17,411 bases of DNA from Hydrogenothermaceae bacterium (GCA_026984415.1 JALSSE010000099.1:1-17411), one strand, 5' to 3'; counted from the stretch's first letter, positions 1 to 8,137 are shown. Numbers and translations: made by a program. Notes: generated by a model from the letters alone, not told the origin.

Positions 1-2
1 TA

Positions 3-734
3 AAAATCACACTACTTTATTCAACCTTTGTAATTTCAATTCTGATTATGTTTAGTGCATTTTTTGTTTCGAAACAGATTTTGTCTCCAATTCAGGAAAC
101 TTTAGAAAGACAGGAAAGATTTACTGAAAATGTATCCCACGATTTAAGAACTCCTCTAACTGTAATTTCAACCCATTTATACGCCATTAAAAAGAAAGAA
201 TTTCAAAACATAGAAAAGAATATTCAGAGTATAGAAAACACTGTTGAATATATGAAAAAACTTATTTCTAACATTTTATTTATGGCACAGGTGAAAAACC
301 AGAAAGTTAATTCTAAAGTTAATATAAACTCTGTTATAAAAAGACAGCTTTCAATTTATGAAACAGAAATAAATAAAAAGCACCTTAAAGTTAGTTTTAT
401 AGAAAATAGTCAGATAACAGTTGAGGCAGATGAAAAAGATATTGAGATGATGATTTCAAATCTTATAGAAAATGCAATAAAGTACAACCACGAAAATGGT
501 GAGATTATTATAGAAACAAAAAACAAAACATTGACAATTAAAAATACAGGAAATCTTATAAAAGAAGAAGATATTTACAAAATTTTTGATAGATTTTACA
601 GAGGAGAAAAATCAAGAACAACAGAAGGAACTGGACTTGGACTTTCAATTGTTCAGGAAATTGCCAACCATTATAAAATAAAAATAAAAGTTAAAGTTTC
701 AGACAAGTATAATGAGTTTATATTAAAGTTTTAG
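3..734 (+). CDS. Sensor histidine kinase, 5'-truncated by the window edge
   Basis: C-terminal 243 residues of a membrane histidine kinase that would autophosphorylate on histidine and pass the phosphate to a partner regulator, probably encoded just upstream. The frame is open from base 3, so the ATG at base 48 is internal. Visible in order: a hydrophobic membrane span at about residues 3-22, a short linker without a clear HAMP domain, the HisKA H-box (VSHDLRTP, His codon at 138-140), an N-box (NLIENAIKYN), the F-box (IFDRFYRGEKS) and G2-box (GTGLGLSIV) of the ATP-binding domain. The usual DxGxGI G1-box is degenerate (NTGNLI), a change I believe also occurs in other compact kinases. The gene ends in a hairpin terminator. 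The ligand is unknown because the sensory domain is outside the window. It is not adjacent to the response regulator at 13469-14155, so pairing with that one is only possible. Confidence 0.93.
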   Translation, partial: KITLLYSTFVISILIMFSAFFVSKQILSPIQETLERQERFTENVSHDLRTPLTVISTHLYAIKKKEFQNIEKNIQSIENTVEYMKKLISNILFMAQVKNQKVNSKVNINSVIKRQLSIYETEINKKHLKVSFIENSQITVEADEKDIEMMISNLIENAIKYNHENGEIIIETKNKTLTIKNTGNLIKEEDIYKIFDRFYRGEKSRTTEGTGLGLSIVQEIANHYKIKIKVKVSDKYNEFILKF

Positions 735-754
735 GGGTAAAAACCCCTTTTTTT
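733..754 (+). terminator. Rho-independent terminator of the histidine kinase gene
   Basis: A 6-bp stem (733-738 with 743-748, AGGGGT/ACCCCT), a 4-base A loop and a T tract at 749-754. It begins at the kinase stop codon and reaches the stop codon of the convergent DUF302 gene. The T tract is only on the plus-strand side, so it serves the kinase transcript; on the minus strand it would be a hairpin without a U tract. Confidence 0.8.
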
Positions 755-1130
755 AAAATTTAGAAATGATTTCTTGAATTATTTTATCTACCTCTTCAGC
801 AATATCTTTAACATCTTCCATACCTAAAGTTTCAACCATTTTTACAGGGCTTGGTGAAGAAATTACAGCATTTTCACCTTTCTTAATTACAGCAATTCTA
901 CATGGTAGAAATGATGATATTTTGTTTTGTCTTGATAATATCTGCTGGGCATATTTAGGGTGGCAGATTTCAAACACGACAATTTCTTCTTCAATAGGAT
1001 GTCCTTTTTCGTAAAGCAGTTCTTTAAAGTTATAAGTTTTCAAAACCCCAAAGTTTGACTCTTTGGCTTTTTCCTCAAAACTGTTTACAACATCTTCAAA
1101 TGATTTTGTTGTTTCAACTTCGTACAGCAT
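753..1130 (-). CDS. DUF302 family protein
   Basis: A 125-residue cytosolic protein of the DUF302 family, whose biochemical role is unknown. The family pattern is visible: an N-terminal strand and helix (YEVETTKSFEDVVNSFEEKAKE), a central strand (EEEIVVFEICHPKYAQQIL), then a segment equivalent to the family's 'P-C-(R/K)-I-x-V' strand (LPCRIAVIKKGENAVI) and a C-terminal helix. I chose the ATG at 1130 because a strong AGGAGGAG site lies 5 bases upstream. A longer reading from 1157 would overlap the end of the preceding iron-sulfur gene and translate the ribosome site as CRRR, so it is unlikely. It is the last gene of a probable operon with the polyferredoxin (gap of 16 bases). DUF302 proteins occur beside redox and sulfur genes in many chemolithotrophs (general knowledge), which fits but does not define a role. 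Confidence 0.9.
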   Translation of the reverse strand: MLYEVETTKSFEDVVNSFEEKAKESNFGVLKTYNFKELLYEKGHPIEEEIVVFEICHPKYAQQILSRQNKISSFLPCRIAVIKKGENAVISSPSPVKMVETLGMEDVKDIAEEVDKIIQEIISKF

Positions 1131-1146
1131 AAATCTCCTCCTGCAT

Positions 1147-2247
1147 TTATTCTCCAATTTTTAATAAATCTTTTATTTCATCTTCAAGCTGTCTACATCT
1201 TGGGCAGATGACTGAATCACCTTTGTATGAAAAAGGAACTAAACATTCAGCACACGGTATCATCACGTGTTCTGCTAAAAGAACAGTGTTATTTACAAAA
1301 TCATCAATAGACAACTTATCGGCTAAATGGATACATTCTTCAGGGCAAACTTCGTGGCATATTCTACATTTTACACAATTTGAAGGCTGGAATAATACCT
1401 GTAATCTATCTTTTCCAGATTGTAATGCACCTGTTGGGCATATATTTATACATATCAGGCAGTTTGTACATTTTTGCGTTTCAATAAATTTTTGTGAAGT
1501 GAAAGATATTTTTTCAACTTCTAACTCTTTGCCTTTTAAATCAATTCCTGAATCTCTTAAAGTCTGTATTAAAATTTTTCTTTTGTCTGGTAAAACTTTC
1601 TCTTCAACAATGTTTTTGTAATAATCATCATCTTTTTCTTCCATTTCTTCAATCTGTGGAATGTTCTGTGAAATCATCCAGAAGGCAAGTCCAGCTGTTG
1701 TTTTTGAAAATCTTTTAAGAAAACTTCTTCTATCTTTTTTCTTTTCTTCTTCTTTTGGCAGTTGATATTTAATATCTTCTAATTTTATCCTCTGCTGAAC
1801 CCCTAAATTTTCTAAAATGTAATTGGTTTCTTCAACATTTTTTTCAATTTGAGGTAAAAGATTTCCAATAAAACATTCGGAACAGTGTCCTTTATCCATA
1901 ATAATATCACTGTCTTTTTTTATAGCCATTGCTACTAAATATTGTGGGTCAATAGATGAAAGACATGGAACATTTGATTTACAGCTTATAAGGTTTTCCC
2001 CTGTTTCAACCATTTTATTAAAGAAATCAGATGGATTAAAACCATTTAAACTAAATGCCTCTGTTGGACACACACCTAAACAGGCTCCACAAGAAACGCA
2101 ATTCTCCTGTTTTAAATCTACTTTTCCATTTTCTATTTTCAGAGTATCTTCAACAGGACATACATCAACACATTTTGTACAGGAAGAATCTTTATAGTAT
2201 GTTCTTACACAAGTATATATATCAAAGCTGATTTGATTTGATGCCAT
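1147..2247 (-). CDS. Polyferredoxin with internal twin-arginine motif and C-terminal zinc ribbon
   Basis: A 366-residue iron-sulfur protein for electron transfer; the partner is not known. The N-terminal part has cysteines at 13, 23, 26, 30 and 50, 53, 56, 60. The second set is a canonical CxxCxxCxxxCP cluster; the first lacks the usual leading cysteine unless Cys13 serves. Extra cysteines follow at 89, 95, 122 and 125. A central stretch (about 172-192) contains RRSFLK followed by a moderately hydrophobic segment, like a twin-arginine signal but placed internally. The C-terminal half has a textbook pair of 4Fe-4S motifs at 260-270 and 291-301, then a CxxC...CxxC knuckle (332, 335, 348, 351) that looks like rubredoxin or a zinc ribbon. 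A GGGGTAG ribosome site precedes the ATG. It sits 65 bases after the MFS gene and just ahead of the DUF302 gene. It could be a fusion of two ferredoxin-type proteins; the sub-family is not recognised. Confidence 0.9.
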   Translation of the reverse strand: MASNQISFDIYTCVRTYYKDSSCTKCVDVCPVEDTLKIENGKVDLKQENCVSCGACLGVCPTEAFSLNGFNPSDFFNKMVETGENLISCKSNVPCLSSIDPQYLVAMAIKKDSDIIMDKGHCSECFIGNLLPQIEKNVEETNYILENLGVQQRIKLEDIKYQLPKEEEKKKDRRSFLKRFSKTTAGLAFWMISQNIPQIEEMEEKDDDYYKNIVEEKVLPDKRKILIQTLRDSGIDLKGKELEVEKISFTSQKFIETQKCTNCLICINICPTGALQSGKDRLQVLFQPSNCVKCRICHEVCPEECIHLADKLSIDDFVNNTVLLAEHVMIPCAECLVPFSYKGDSVICPRCRQLEDEIKDLLKIGE

Positions 2248-2312
2248 TTTTCTACCCCACGGTTAATTGTTGTAAATAAAATTTATATCTTTCAATTTAT
2301 TAAACAAATTAT

Positions 2313-3509
2313 TTATTTCTCTGTTTGCTTTTTTGGCATTTCCATTGTAAATACAAGAGCTAACCACACAAAAGTAATTAATCCTAAAAATATGAAAACT
2401 TTATCATATCCATATCCCATTAAAAAACCACTTAAAGCGCCACCAACAAAAGCACCTAAAAACTGTGATGTATTAAATACACCTGAAGCAGTACCTTTAA
2501 CCTGTGGTTTTGCGTATTTACTCATAAGGGAAGGCATTATAGGTTCTAACATCATAAATCCAGTAAAATAAACAATAATAGATATTATTGCAGGGACAAA
2601 ATGATTTTCAAAAGCCATAAACATTCCAAATGAAATAATCAAAATAAGAATTCCTATTATTTTAACTTCTTTTATTAAACCCCTTTTTTCTGCAATTATG
2701 GTAGAAGGAACCATTAAGGTTAAACCAACTAAAAACATAACTAAATAAACTTTCCACAAATCAGAAACATCCATAAACTGTTTTAAAATCAGTGGAGCAA
2801 CTGTAAAAACTCCAGTTAATCCCATATGTAGTGTAAACATTCCAAAATCCATTTTTAATAGGTTTTTATCCCTTAAAACTGTTCCAAGATAAGAACCTGT
2901 AAACTCTGCGTCATCGTGGTGGACAATTACTTTAGGTCTTGGAATTCCCCAGATAATATAAGGTAGAGAAATTAAAGCCAGTAAAGCTGTAAAAATAAAA
3001 ACCCCACCTAATCCAAAATGGGATGCAATGAAAGGACCTAAAACCATACCAAATGCAAAAGCCATACCAATAGAAGCTCCTATTGTTGCCATTGCCCTTG
3101 TTCTAATTTCTTCCCTTGTAAGGTCGGCAATTAAAGCAATAACAACAGAAGATACAGCACCCATACCCTGTAAAAATCTACCTGCAATAAGCCAGTAAAT
3201 ACTGTGTTCAAAAGAAGCCCATGCAGCAAGACCACTTCCTAAAAAGAAAATAATTGTAGAGAAGATGAGAATTGGAATTCTACCGTATTTATCACTCCAT
3301 AAACCGTATGGTATTTGGAAAAATGCCTGTGTTAAACCATATGCACCAATTGCTAAACCTACTAAAAAAGAAGTAGCCCCGGGGAAATCTGAAGCATATA
3401 TACTTAACACTGGTAAAACAAGAAACAGACCTAACATCCTTAATGAAAATACACCTGCAAGTCCTAAAGTGGCTTTACGCTCTTCAGGTGTAAAATCTTT
3501 ATCAACCAA
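2313..3509 (-). CDS. MFS transporter, YajR-like, without the YAM domain
   Basis: A 12-span inner-membrane transporter of the major facilitator superfamily, 398 residues from the chosen start. The N-terminal region (ERKATLGLAGVFSLRMLGLFLVLPVL, broken here only by description) and the motif-A loop GLWSDKYGR (about residues 69-77) closely match what I recall of E. coli YajR, as do the C-terminal KGTASGVFNTSQFLGAFVGG helices. E. coli YajR is about 454 residues and ends in a ferredoxin-like YAM domain; this protein stops right after the last span, so that domain is absent. Substrate is unknown; YajR is usually described as a drug/proton antiporter. I place the start at TTG 3509 because AGGAGGT lies 7 bases upstream; an in-frame ATG at 3539 would put that ribosome site inside the coding region. 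First gene of the minus-strand group leading into the polyferredoxin. Confidence 0.92.
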   Translation of the reverse strand: MVDKDFTPEERKATLGLAGVFSLRMLGLFLVLPVLSIYASDFPGATSFLVGLAIGAYGLTQAFFQIPYGLWSDKYGRIPILIFSTIIFFLGSGLAAWASFEHSIYWLIAGRFLQGMGAVSSVVIALIADLTREEIRTRAMATIGASIGMAFAFGMVLGPFIASHFGLGGVFIFTALLALISLPYIIWGIPRPKVIVHHDDAEFTGSYLGTVLRDKNLLKMDFGMFTLHMGLTGVFTVAPLILKQFMDVSDLWKVYLVMFLVGLTLMVPSTIIAEKRGLIKEVKIIGILILIISFGMFMAFENHFVPAIISIIVYFTGFMMLEPIMPSLMSKYAKPQVKGTASGVFNTSQFLGAFVGGALSGFLMGYGYDKVFIFLGLITFVWLALVFTMEMPKKQTEK

Positions 3510-3579
3510 TTCAAACACCTCCTGACAATATTTAAGCAAACATATAATTATACTACTAATAAATAGGCTAAATTAGGGT

Positions 3580-3607
3580 ATTATAAGCTTGATAAAATGG
3601 TAATCAA
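3580..3607 (-). promoter_or_regulatory. Sigma-70-type promoter for the MFS operon
   Basis: Read on the minus strand: TTGATT (3607-3602), a 16-bp spacer, and a perfect TATAAT (3585-3580), about 70 bases before the TTG start. It is a standard constitutive-looking promoter and contrasts with the activator-type promoter facing the other way in the same intergenic region. Confidence 0.6.
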
Positions 3608-3741
3608 ATATTTTGAATTAAATATCTCATTTTAACCTTAATCAAATAAAGAATCTTATTACAGACTTTCTATTAGTTAAGAACAATTTTTCCTTTTTTA
3701 CAAATAGCTTTCTACAAATATTAATAAATTTAAATACATTT

Positions 3742-3773
3742 TTAAAAATTTCTTAACAATAGCTTCCTATAAT
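3742..3773 (+). promoter_or_regulatory. Pho-box-like activator promoter of the PhoX-like operon
   Basis: A perfect TATAAT (3768-3773) has no -35 element at the normal distance (AAAATT at 3745-3750). Instead TTAAAA (3742-3747) and TTAACA (3753-3758) are 11 bp apart, and the last repeat ends 9 bp before the -10. Weaker TTAA copies lie at 3721 and 3730. This matches how PhoB/PhoP-type regulators replace the -35 element. The same geometry recurs at 13304-13345 and 13377-13429. The region is AT-rich, so chance occurrence must be tested. Confidence 0.5.
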
Positions 3774-3805
3774 AAATCCAAATTTTAAACAGGAGGGTTG
3801 AAATT

Positions 3806-5779
3806 ATGGATTGTATGGGAAATTTATTTGGATTTCGGAAAAAATTTATATGGAGGAAACTACCGTATGTATCATTGGCTATTATATCAGTTGGCTTAAT
3901 TAGTTGTGGAGAAGATAATGGAAGTAGTAATAGTAGCGTTAAAATAACTGGCGTTTCTTTTAATGAAGTACCATTGCCACAAACAGATGAAGATTTAAAA
4001 AATATAAAGGTTTCTAACAAATTAACCGTTTCTTATGATGATGGTAGTAAAAAAACGTACAACTTATCTTATGTTAAAGTGGCAAAATCAGGTGATGTTA
4101 TAGGAAATAATTGGTCTTATGGATTTGGAACACTTTATGATAAAGACTTAAATCCAATACGAGAAAAAGACAATTCTATAAGAATAAGTAATAATCCTGA
4201 TGCTGATTCTATTTTAACGGCAGGAAACGATTCTTATCTGATAACACATTTTGAAGAAGCTTCTGGAGCTTTATACAGGACAAAATTATCATCTCAAAAT
4301 GGTAAAGTTAAAGCACAGGAAACATATCCAATAGATTTTAAAGCTGTAGGGGGTACATTAATAAATTGTGCAGGAAGAAAAACTCCATGGAATACCCATT
4401 TAGGGGCAGAAGAGGATTACAGCCTAAACTCAAGATATGCAGATAAATCTTCTCCTTATTATGTAGATTGTGATACAGATAATTCTGGATACTTTACAGG
4501 AACTTCAAATGGGGAGCATAACTGGTTTTGTAGCTATGTAGCAGGTATGCAAAAATACCTGAATGATTTAAATATTGATAAAAATAACGGGTATAACGGA
4601 GATGAATTTAGTCCTTATAATTATGGGTATATTGTAGAAGTTAAAGTCAATGATGATGGAACAACAGATGTAGCTAAGCACTACGTAACGGGAAAATATA
4701 CCCCTGAGCTTGCAGTTGTAATGCCTGATAATAAAACTCTATATATTACAGACGATGGAACTGCAAAAGGACTTTATAAATTAGTTTTAGATGAACCTGT
4801 AAATGGATTTAAGAAAAACTGGAAGGGAACCCTTTATATAGCAAAAGTTACTCAGGTATACTCAGAAAATGGTGGAGAATTTAATGTTAACTGGATTAAA
4901 TTAGGGCACGCTTCAGACAACCAAATAAAAGATTTAATTGATAGGAAATTAAAGTTAAGTGATATCTTTGAAATAGGAAATGTCAATTCTTGTGATACAA
5001 ATAACGGATTTAAATTGATTTTTGAAGATAGTAAGCTTTTATGTCTTAAACTAAGAACAGGAAATAATAGAAGTAGTAAATTTAACTCAGATGATGAAGT
5101 TAAGACAGCAGCAGCATTTTTAGAATCAAGAAAGTATGGAGCTTACCTTGGTGGAACAACAGAATTTAGAAAAGAGGAAGGTTTGGCTTACAACCCAGAC
5201 AAAAATGTATTATATGTTGCAATATCAGCCATAGAAAAATCTATGGAGGATAATTACAAAGGTAAAGAACCTGCAAATCACATAAAATTACCTAAAAATA
5301 AGTGTGGTGGTATATATGAGTTAAAACTGGATAATAACTACAATGGAACAAAGCTAAAAGGAATTTTAGTTGGAAAAGTTTTAGATAAAAATGACCCTAA
5401 CGATAATGAGTGGTACTGTGACCCTAATAATATAGCAAACCCAGACAATATAGAATATATCGGTCATAACATTCTCTTAATAGGTGAAGATACTTCAAAG
5501 CATCTTGTAAACATGGTTTGGGCTTATGACTTAGAAAATAAAAAACTTACAAGAATAGGGCATGTTCCAATTGGAGCAGAAGTAACAGGAAGTTTTGCCA
5601 AAGGTGAAATAGGAAATGAGTTTACAATCTGGATGAACGCACAACATCCTTTTGATGAAGCTCCAGACAACAGAAATGGTGAGCCTGTTAGACAGGATAT
5701 TATAAATAATGCCTCTGATGAAGATAAAAAGGGAATTGTTGGTTATATCTCTGGTATTCCAAAAGGAGTTTTCAAATAA
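3806..5779 (+). CDS. PhoX/DUF839-family secreted lipoprotein (putative phosphatase)
   Basis: A 657-residue exported protein of the PhoX-like family. Known PhoX enzymes are calcium- and iron-dependent alkaline phosphatases. A basic, hydrophobic signal runs to the lipobox LISC, with Cys34 as the lipidated residue. Family landmarks: GGTLINCAGRKTPW with Cys188 and TPW at 193-195 (the equivalent cysteine binds iron in PhoX), the acidic EED at 202-204, beta-propeller blades (GYIVEVKV 274-281; TLYITDDG 311-318), EEGLAYNP at 457-464, NPDNIEYIGHN at 545-555, and the terminal NAQHP at 611-615. PhoX is normally exported by Tat; here no RR pair is present, so Sec/lipoprotein export is likely. AGGAGGG lies 8 bases before the ATG; Met4 is a possible alternative start. 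The promoter is Pho-box-like. It could instead be a DUF839 protein without phosphatase activity, because not every metal ligand could be checked. Confidence 0.85.
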   Translation: MDCMGNLFGFRKKFIWRKLPYVSLAIISVGLISCGEDNGSSNSSVKITGVSFNEVPLPQTDEDLKNIKVSNKLTVSYDDGSKKTYNLSYVKVAKSGDVIGNNWSYGFGTLYDKDLNPIREKDNSIRISNNPDADSILTAGNDSYLITHFEEASGALYRTKLSSQNGKVKAQETYPIDFKAVGGTLINCAGRKTPWNTHLGAEEDYSLNSRYADKSSPYYVDCDTDNSGYFTGTSNGEHNWFCSYVAGMQKYLNDLNIDKNNGYNGDEFSPYNYGYIVEVKVNDDGTTDVAKHYVTGKYTPELAVVMPDNKTLYITDDGTAKGLYKLVLDEPVNGFKKNWKGTLYIAKVTQVYSENGGEFNVNWIKLGHASDNQIKDLIDRKLKLSDIFEIGNVNSCDTNNGFKLIFEDSKLLCLKLRTGNNRSSKFNSDDEVKTAAAFLESRKYGAYLGGTTEFRKEEGLAYNPDKNVLYVAISAIEKSMEDNYKGKEPANHIKLPKNKCGGIYELKLDNNYNGTKLKGILVGKVLDKNDPNDNEWYCDPNNIANPDNIEYIGHNILLIGEDTSKHLVNMVWAYDLENKKLTRIGHVPIGAEVTGSFAKGEIGNEFTIWMNAQHPFDEAPDNRNGEPVRQDIINNASDEDKKGIVGYISGIPKGVFK

Positions 5780-5785
5780 AATCTT

Positions 5786-5807
5786 AGGGGGTATTTAAGC
5801 CCCCTTT
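5786..5807 (+). terminator. Hairpin between the PhoX-like and cytochrome genes
   Basis: Stem AGGGGG (5786-5791) with CCCCCT (5800-5805), 8-base loop, followed by only two more T bases. The GC-rich stem just after the stop codon suggests a partial terminator or a processing/stability element that lowers expression of the downstream cytochrome gene relative to the PhoX-like gene. Confidence 0.55.
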
Positions 5808-5833
5808 AAATATAACTAAAAGGTGAGATGATT

Positions 5834-7567
5834 ATGATTACAGAAAAGTTTTACAAACTTTTCTTACTTACTTCTTCAGTTTTACTCTTGATTTCGTGTG
5901 GAGATGAAGATAATAAAGAAGATTTCCCACTACAAGAAAATGATGTTAAAACATACATAAAATCTTTAGAAAAGGAAAATGGTATATCTTACAAAGAAAT
6001 AAAAAATTTAGGTGCCTATATTCCATCACTTTGTTATACAAAAACAAAAGACCAAAATGGAAAAATACATAATCCCTGTTATTCATGCCATACAAAAGGA
6101 AAAATTCCAAATTATATAAATGATTCAGATTTACAGCCTTATTATAACTTTCCAAAAATTATGCTAAAAAATCCATATACTAACCTTTTTACAGACAAAA
6201 GGCAGTTCGTAGATAATATTTCAGATGAGGAAATTTTAAGCTATATTAGAAAATCTAACTATTTTGATACTGATGGAAAAATAAAACTAAAAAAAACATT
6301 ACCAAAAGGATGGAAAGGATATATTCCAGACTGTTACTTTAACTTTGATGATGAAGGTTTTGATATAGATCCATTTAAAAATGAATATACAGGTTGGAGA
6401 GCTTTCAGATATTATCCATTTTTAGGAACTTTCTGGCCTACAAATGGTTCAACAGATGATGTTTTAATAAGACTTCCAAAAGAGTTCATGCAAGATGAAA
6501 ATGGCAATTTTAATAAAGAGATTTACAAAATAAACTTAGCAATCGTAGAAGCATTAGTTAAACAAAAAGATATAAAAACAGAAGCCTTAGATGAAAGAGT
6601 TGTTAACTTAGATTTAAATAAAGATGGAAAACTTGGTATAGTTACAGAAGTAAAATACACATGGGATGTTGACCCTTCATCTATGACCTATGTTGGAAAA
6701 GTAGGGGAATTATTAAAAGAAGGTAAAATACATTTGGCAGGGGGGCTTTTTCCAGAAGGAACAGAGTTTTTACACACAGTTAGATATATAGATTGGGATG
6801 AAGAGAAAGACAAACCTAAGCTATCTAATAGACTAAGAGAAGTTCGTTATGCAATAAAAAAATATTGGCTATCATATGCAGACTTACATTCTATTGCAGA
6901 AAAAGAGCTTATGGAAACCTCAGATTTAGGTGTTAATGATTTTCCCAAGATTGAAACTTTTGGAGGAAATTTTGAAACTGGGATGGATAATGGTTTAGGT
7001 TGGTACTATTTAGGATTTATTGAGGATAAAGAAGGAAATTTAAGACCACAAACAAATGAAGAAACTTTATTTTGCATGGGATGTCATGGAACAATAGGAG
7101 CAACTACAGACACTATATTTTCATTCCCGAGAAAGTTTGAAGGAAGTGATAAAAACTCTGTTTTATATGGATGGGGACACTGGAGTCAAAAGGATTTATC
7201 AAAAGTTCCTGAACCAATAGTTGAATACTTAAATTTTGGAAAGCAATATGAATACTCTTTTTACCTAAAAAACAATAACTCTGGAAATGAGTTTAGAGAT
7301 AATGAAGAAATTATCCGAAAGTTTTTTAATAATGATGGAACTATAAAAGAATATATGCTCCAAAAGTTACATGCAGATATTAGCATACTGCTATATCCAT
7401 CTAAAGAAAGAGCACTAACTTTAGATAAAGCCTATAGATATATAGTTGAAAATCAAAGCTATATTAAAGGGCGAGCAGCAAATGTTAGCTCTATTAATGC
7501 TACAGTTAATAAAGAAGTAGAACCTAAACAAAGTACTGGAATTGACGTTCCTATTGTAAAGTATTAA
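5834..7567 (+). CDS. Two-haem c-type cytochrome lipoprotein of unrecognised family
   Basis: A 577-residue exported protein. The signal ends in the lipobox LISC (Cys22), so it should be membrane-anchored on the outside of the inner or on the outer membrane. Two CxxCH haem-c motifs are far apart: CYSCH at about 82-86 and CMGCH at about 414-418. Between them is a large tyrosine- and tryptophan-rich region with a calcium-loop-like DLNKDGKLG (about 260-268). No known enzyme family was recognised; peroxidase or dehydrogenase activity is possible but unsupported. I prefer the second ATG (5834), because AGGTGAG (5821-5827) touches the ATG at 5828 but sits 6 bases before 5834. It follows the PhoX-like gene by 54 bases and is probably cotranscribed through a hairpin, so the pair may act on a shared extracytoplasmic substrate. 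Confidence 0.88.
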   Translation: MITEKFYKLFLLTSSVLLLISCGDEDNKEDFPLQENDVKTYIKSLEKENGISYKEIKNLGAYIPSLCYTKTKDQNGKIHNPCYSCHTKGKIPNYINDSDLQPYYNFPKIMLKNPYTNLFTDKRQFVDNISDEEILSYIRKSNYFDTDGKIKLKKTLPKGWKGYIPDCYFNFDDEGFDIDPFKNEYTGWRAFRYYPFLGTFWPTNGSTDDVLIRLPKEFMQDENGNFNKEIYKINLAIVEALVKQKDIKTEALDERVVNLDLNKDGKLGIVTEVKYTWDVDPSSMTYVGKVGELLKEGKIHLAGGLFPEGTEFLHTVRYIDWDEEKDKPKLSNRLREVRYAIKKYWLSYADLHSIAEKELMETSDLGVNDFPKIETFGGNFETGMDNGLGWYYLGFIEDKEGNLRPQTNEETLFCMGCHGTIGATTDTIFSFPRKFEGSDKNSVLYGWGHWSQKDLSKVPEPIVEYLNFGKQYEYSFYLKNNNSGNEFRDNEEIIRKFFNNDGTIKEYMLQKLHADISILLYPSKERALTLDKAYRYIVENQSYIKGRAANVSSINATVNKEVEPKQSTGIDVPIVKY

Positions 7568-7604
7568 ATTTAAGTTTAGTAACTAATAGTGAGGGGTATT
7601 AACT

Positions 7605-7811
7605 TTGGAAAAAAATTTAGAAAATTTACAAATGCAGTTAAATCAGTTTCAAAAAAAGTATTCTAAGTATTTAGAAGAAAAAGAAAGGATTAGGAAAAGA
7701 CAGCAGGATATTCATTTTACAAAAAAGGATAAGGAAATATTAATTGAATCTTTTGTAATTGGTGGAGTAATAGAAAACCTCGTTACAAGGTTATTTTCTA
7801 AGTTGTTGTAA
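7605..7811 (+). CDS. Small coiled-coil protein, unknown
   Basis: A 68-residue protein starting at TTG, with GAGGGG 8 bases upstream (7591-7596). The first 45 residues are highly charged and predicted helical, rich in Gln, Lys and Glu with heptad-like spacing (LENLQMQLNQFQKKYSKYLEEKERI), and the end has a weakly hydrophobic amphipathic helix (IESFVIGGVIENLVTRLFSKLL). No signal peptide. It lies 37 bases after the cytochrome gene and is probably the last gene of that transcript. Its stop codon is one base from the stop of the convergent SCP2-like gene. Function unknown; short length and lack of a recognised family keep the confidence moderate. Confidence 0.65.
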   Translation: MEKNLENLQMQLNQFQKKYSKYLEEKERIRKRQQDIHFTKKDKEILIESFVIGGVIENLVTRLFSKLL

Positions 7812-7812
7812 A

Positions 7813-8127
7813 CTAAAAAATATTTTGTATAGCACTTATAAGTTTTTTTATATTGCCTTTCAGTTTTATTTTACCTGACATTGCATATTTTAAAACGAGC
7901 TTTTTATTTTTTTCTATTTTTTCTAAATCTTTAAATGAAAGAATTATTTGATTTTTTATATTATTATCTGTTTCTTCTTTTATACCGTTTTTTGAGACTT
8001 TAAAGGTTATATCACCTTCATTAGTCTTTACCGTAACTAAAACAGGTTCTTCAATATTTGGAAAATCATCTATATGTTTTTCATTTAATTTTTCAACAAT
8101 TTCTAAAAGTTTTTTTCTTTCTGACAT
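7813..8127 (-). CDS. SCP2-like lipid-binding domain protein
   Basis: A 104-residue cytosolic protein resembling the SCP-2 sterol-carrier fold. It has an N-terminal helix, a strand pair (VLVTVKTNEGDITFKVSKNGIK), then the family-like segment SFKDLEKIEKNKK followed by the strand-turn SGKIKLKGNIKKL, which corresponds to the 'G-K-(I/L)-x-(V/L)-x-G-(D/N)' signature. SCP2 domains bind lipids or other hydrophobic ligands. An AGAGGT site lies 4 bases before the ATG. It is the last gene of the ferrosome-like operon, 10 bases after the 86-residue gene, so a role in handling membrane lipid of a compartment is conceivable but not shown. Family assignment is by eye and moderately sure. Confidence 0.8.
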   Translation of the reverse strand: MSERKKLLEIVEKLNEKHIDDFPNIEEPVLVTVKTNEGDITFKVSKNGIKEETDNNIKNQIILSFKDLEKIEKNKKLVLKYAMSGKIKLKGNIKKLISAIQNIF

Positions 8128-8137
8128 ATTTACCTCT

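Noticed and set aside
1131..1157. Longer N-terminus (MENKCRRRF) for the DUF302 protein
   Set aside because: It overlaps the previous gene and would translate the AGGAGGAG ribosome site; the ATG at 1130 is correctly spaced from that site.
3510..3539. ATG start at 3539 for the MFS transporter
   Set aside because: The strong AGGAGGT lies inside that extension and points to the TTG at 3509; the extension matches no family residue.
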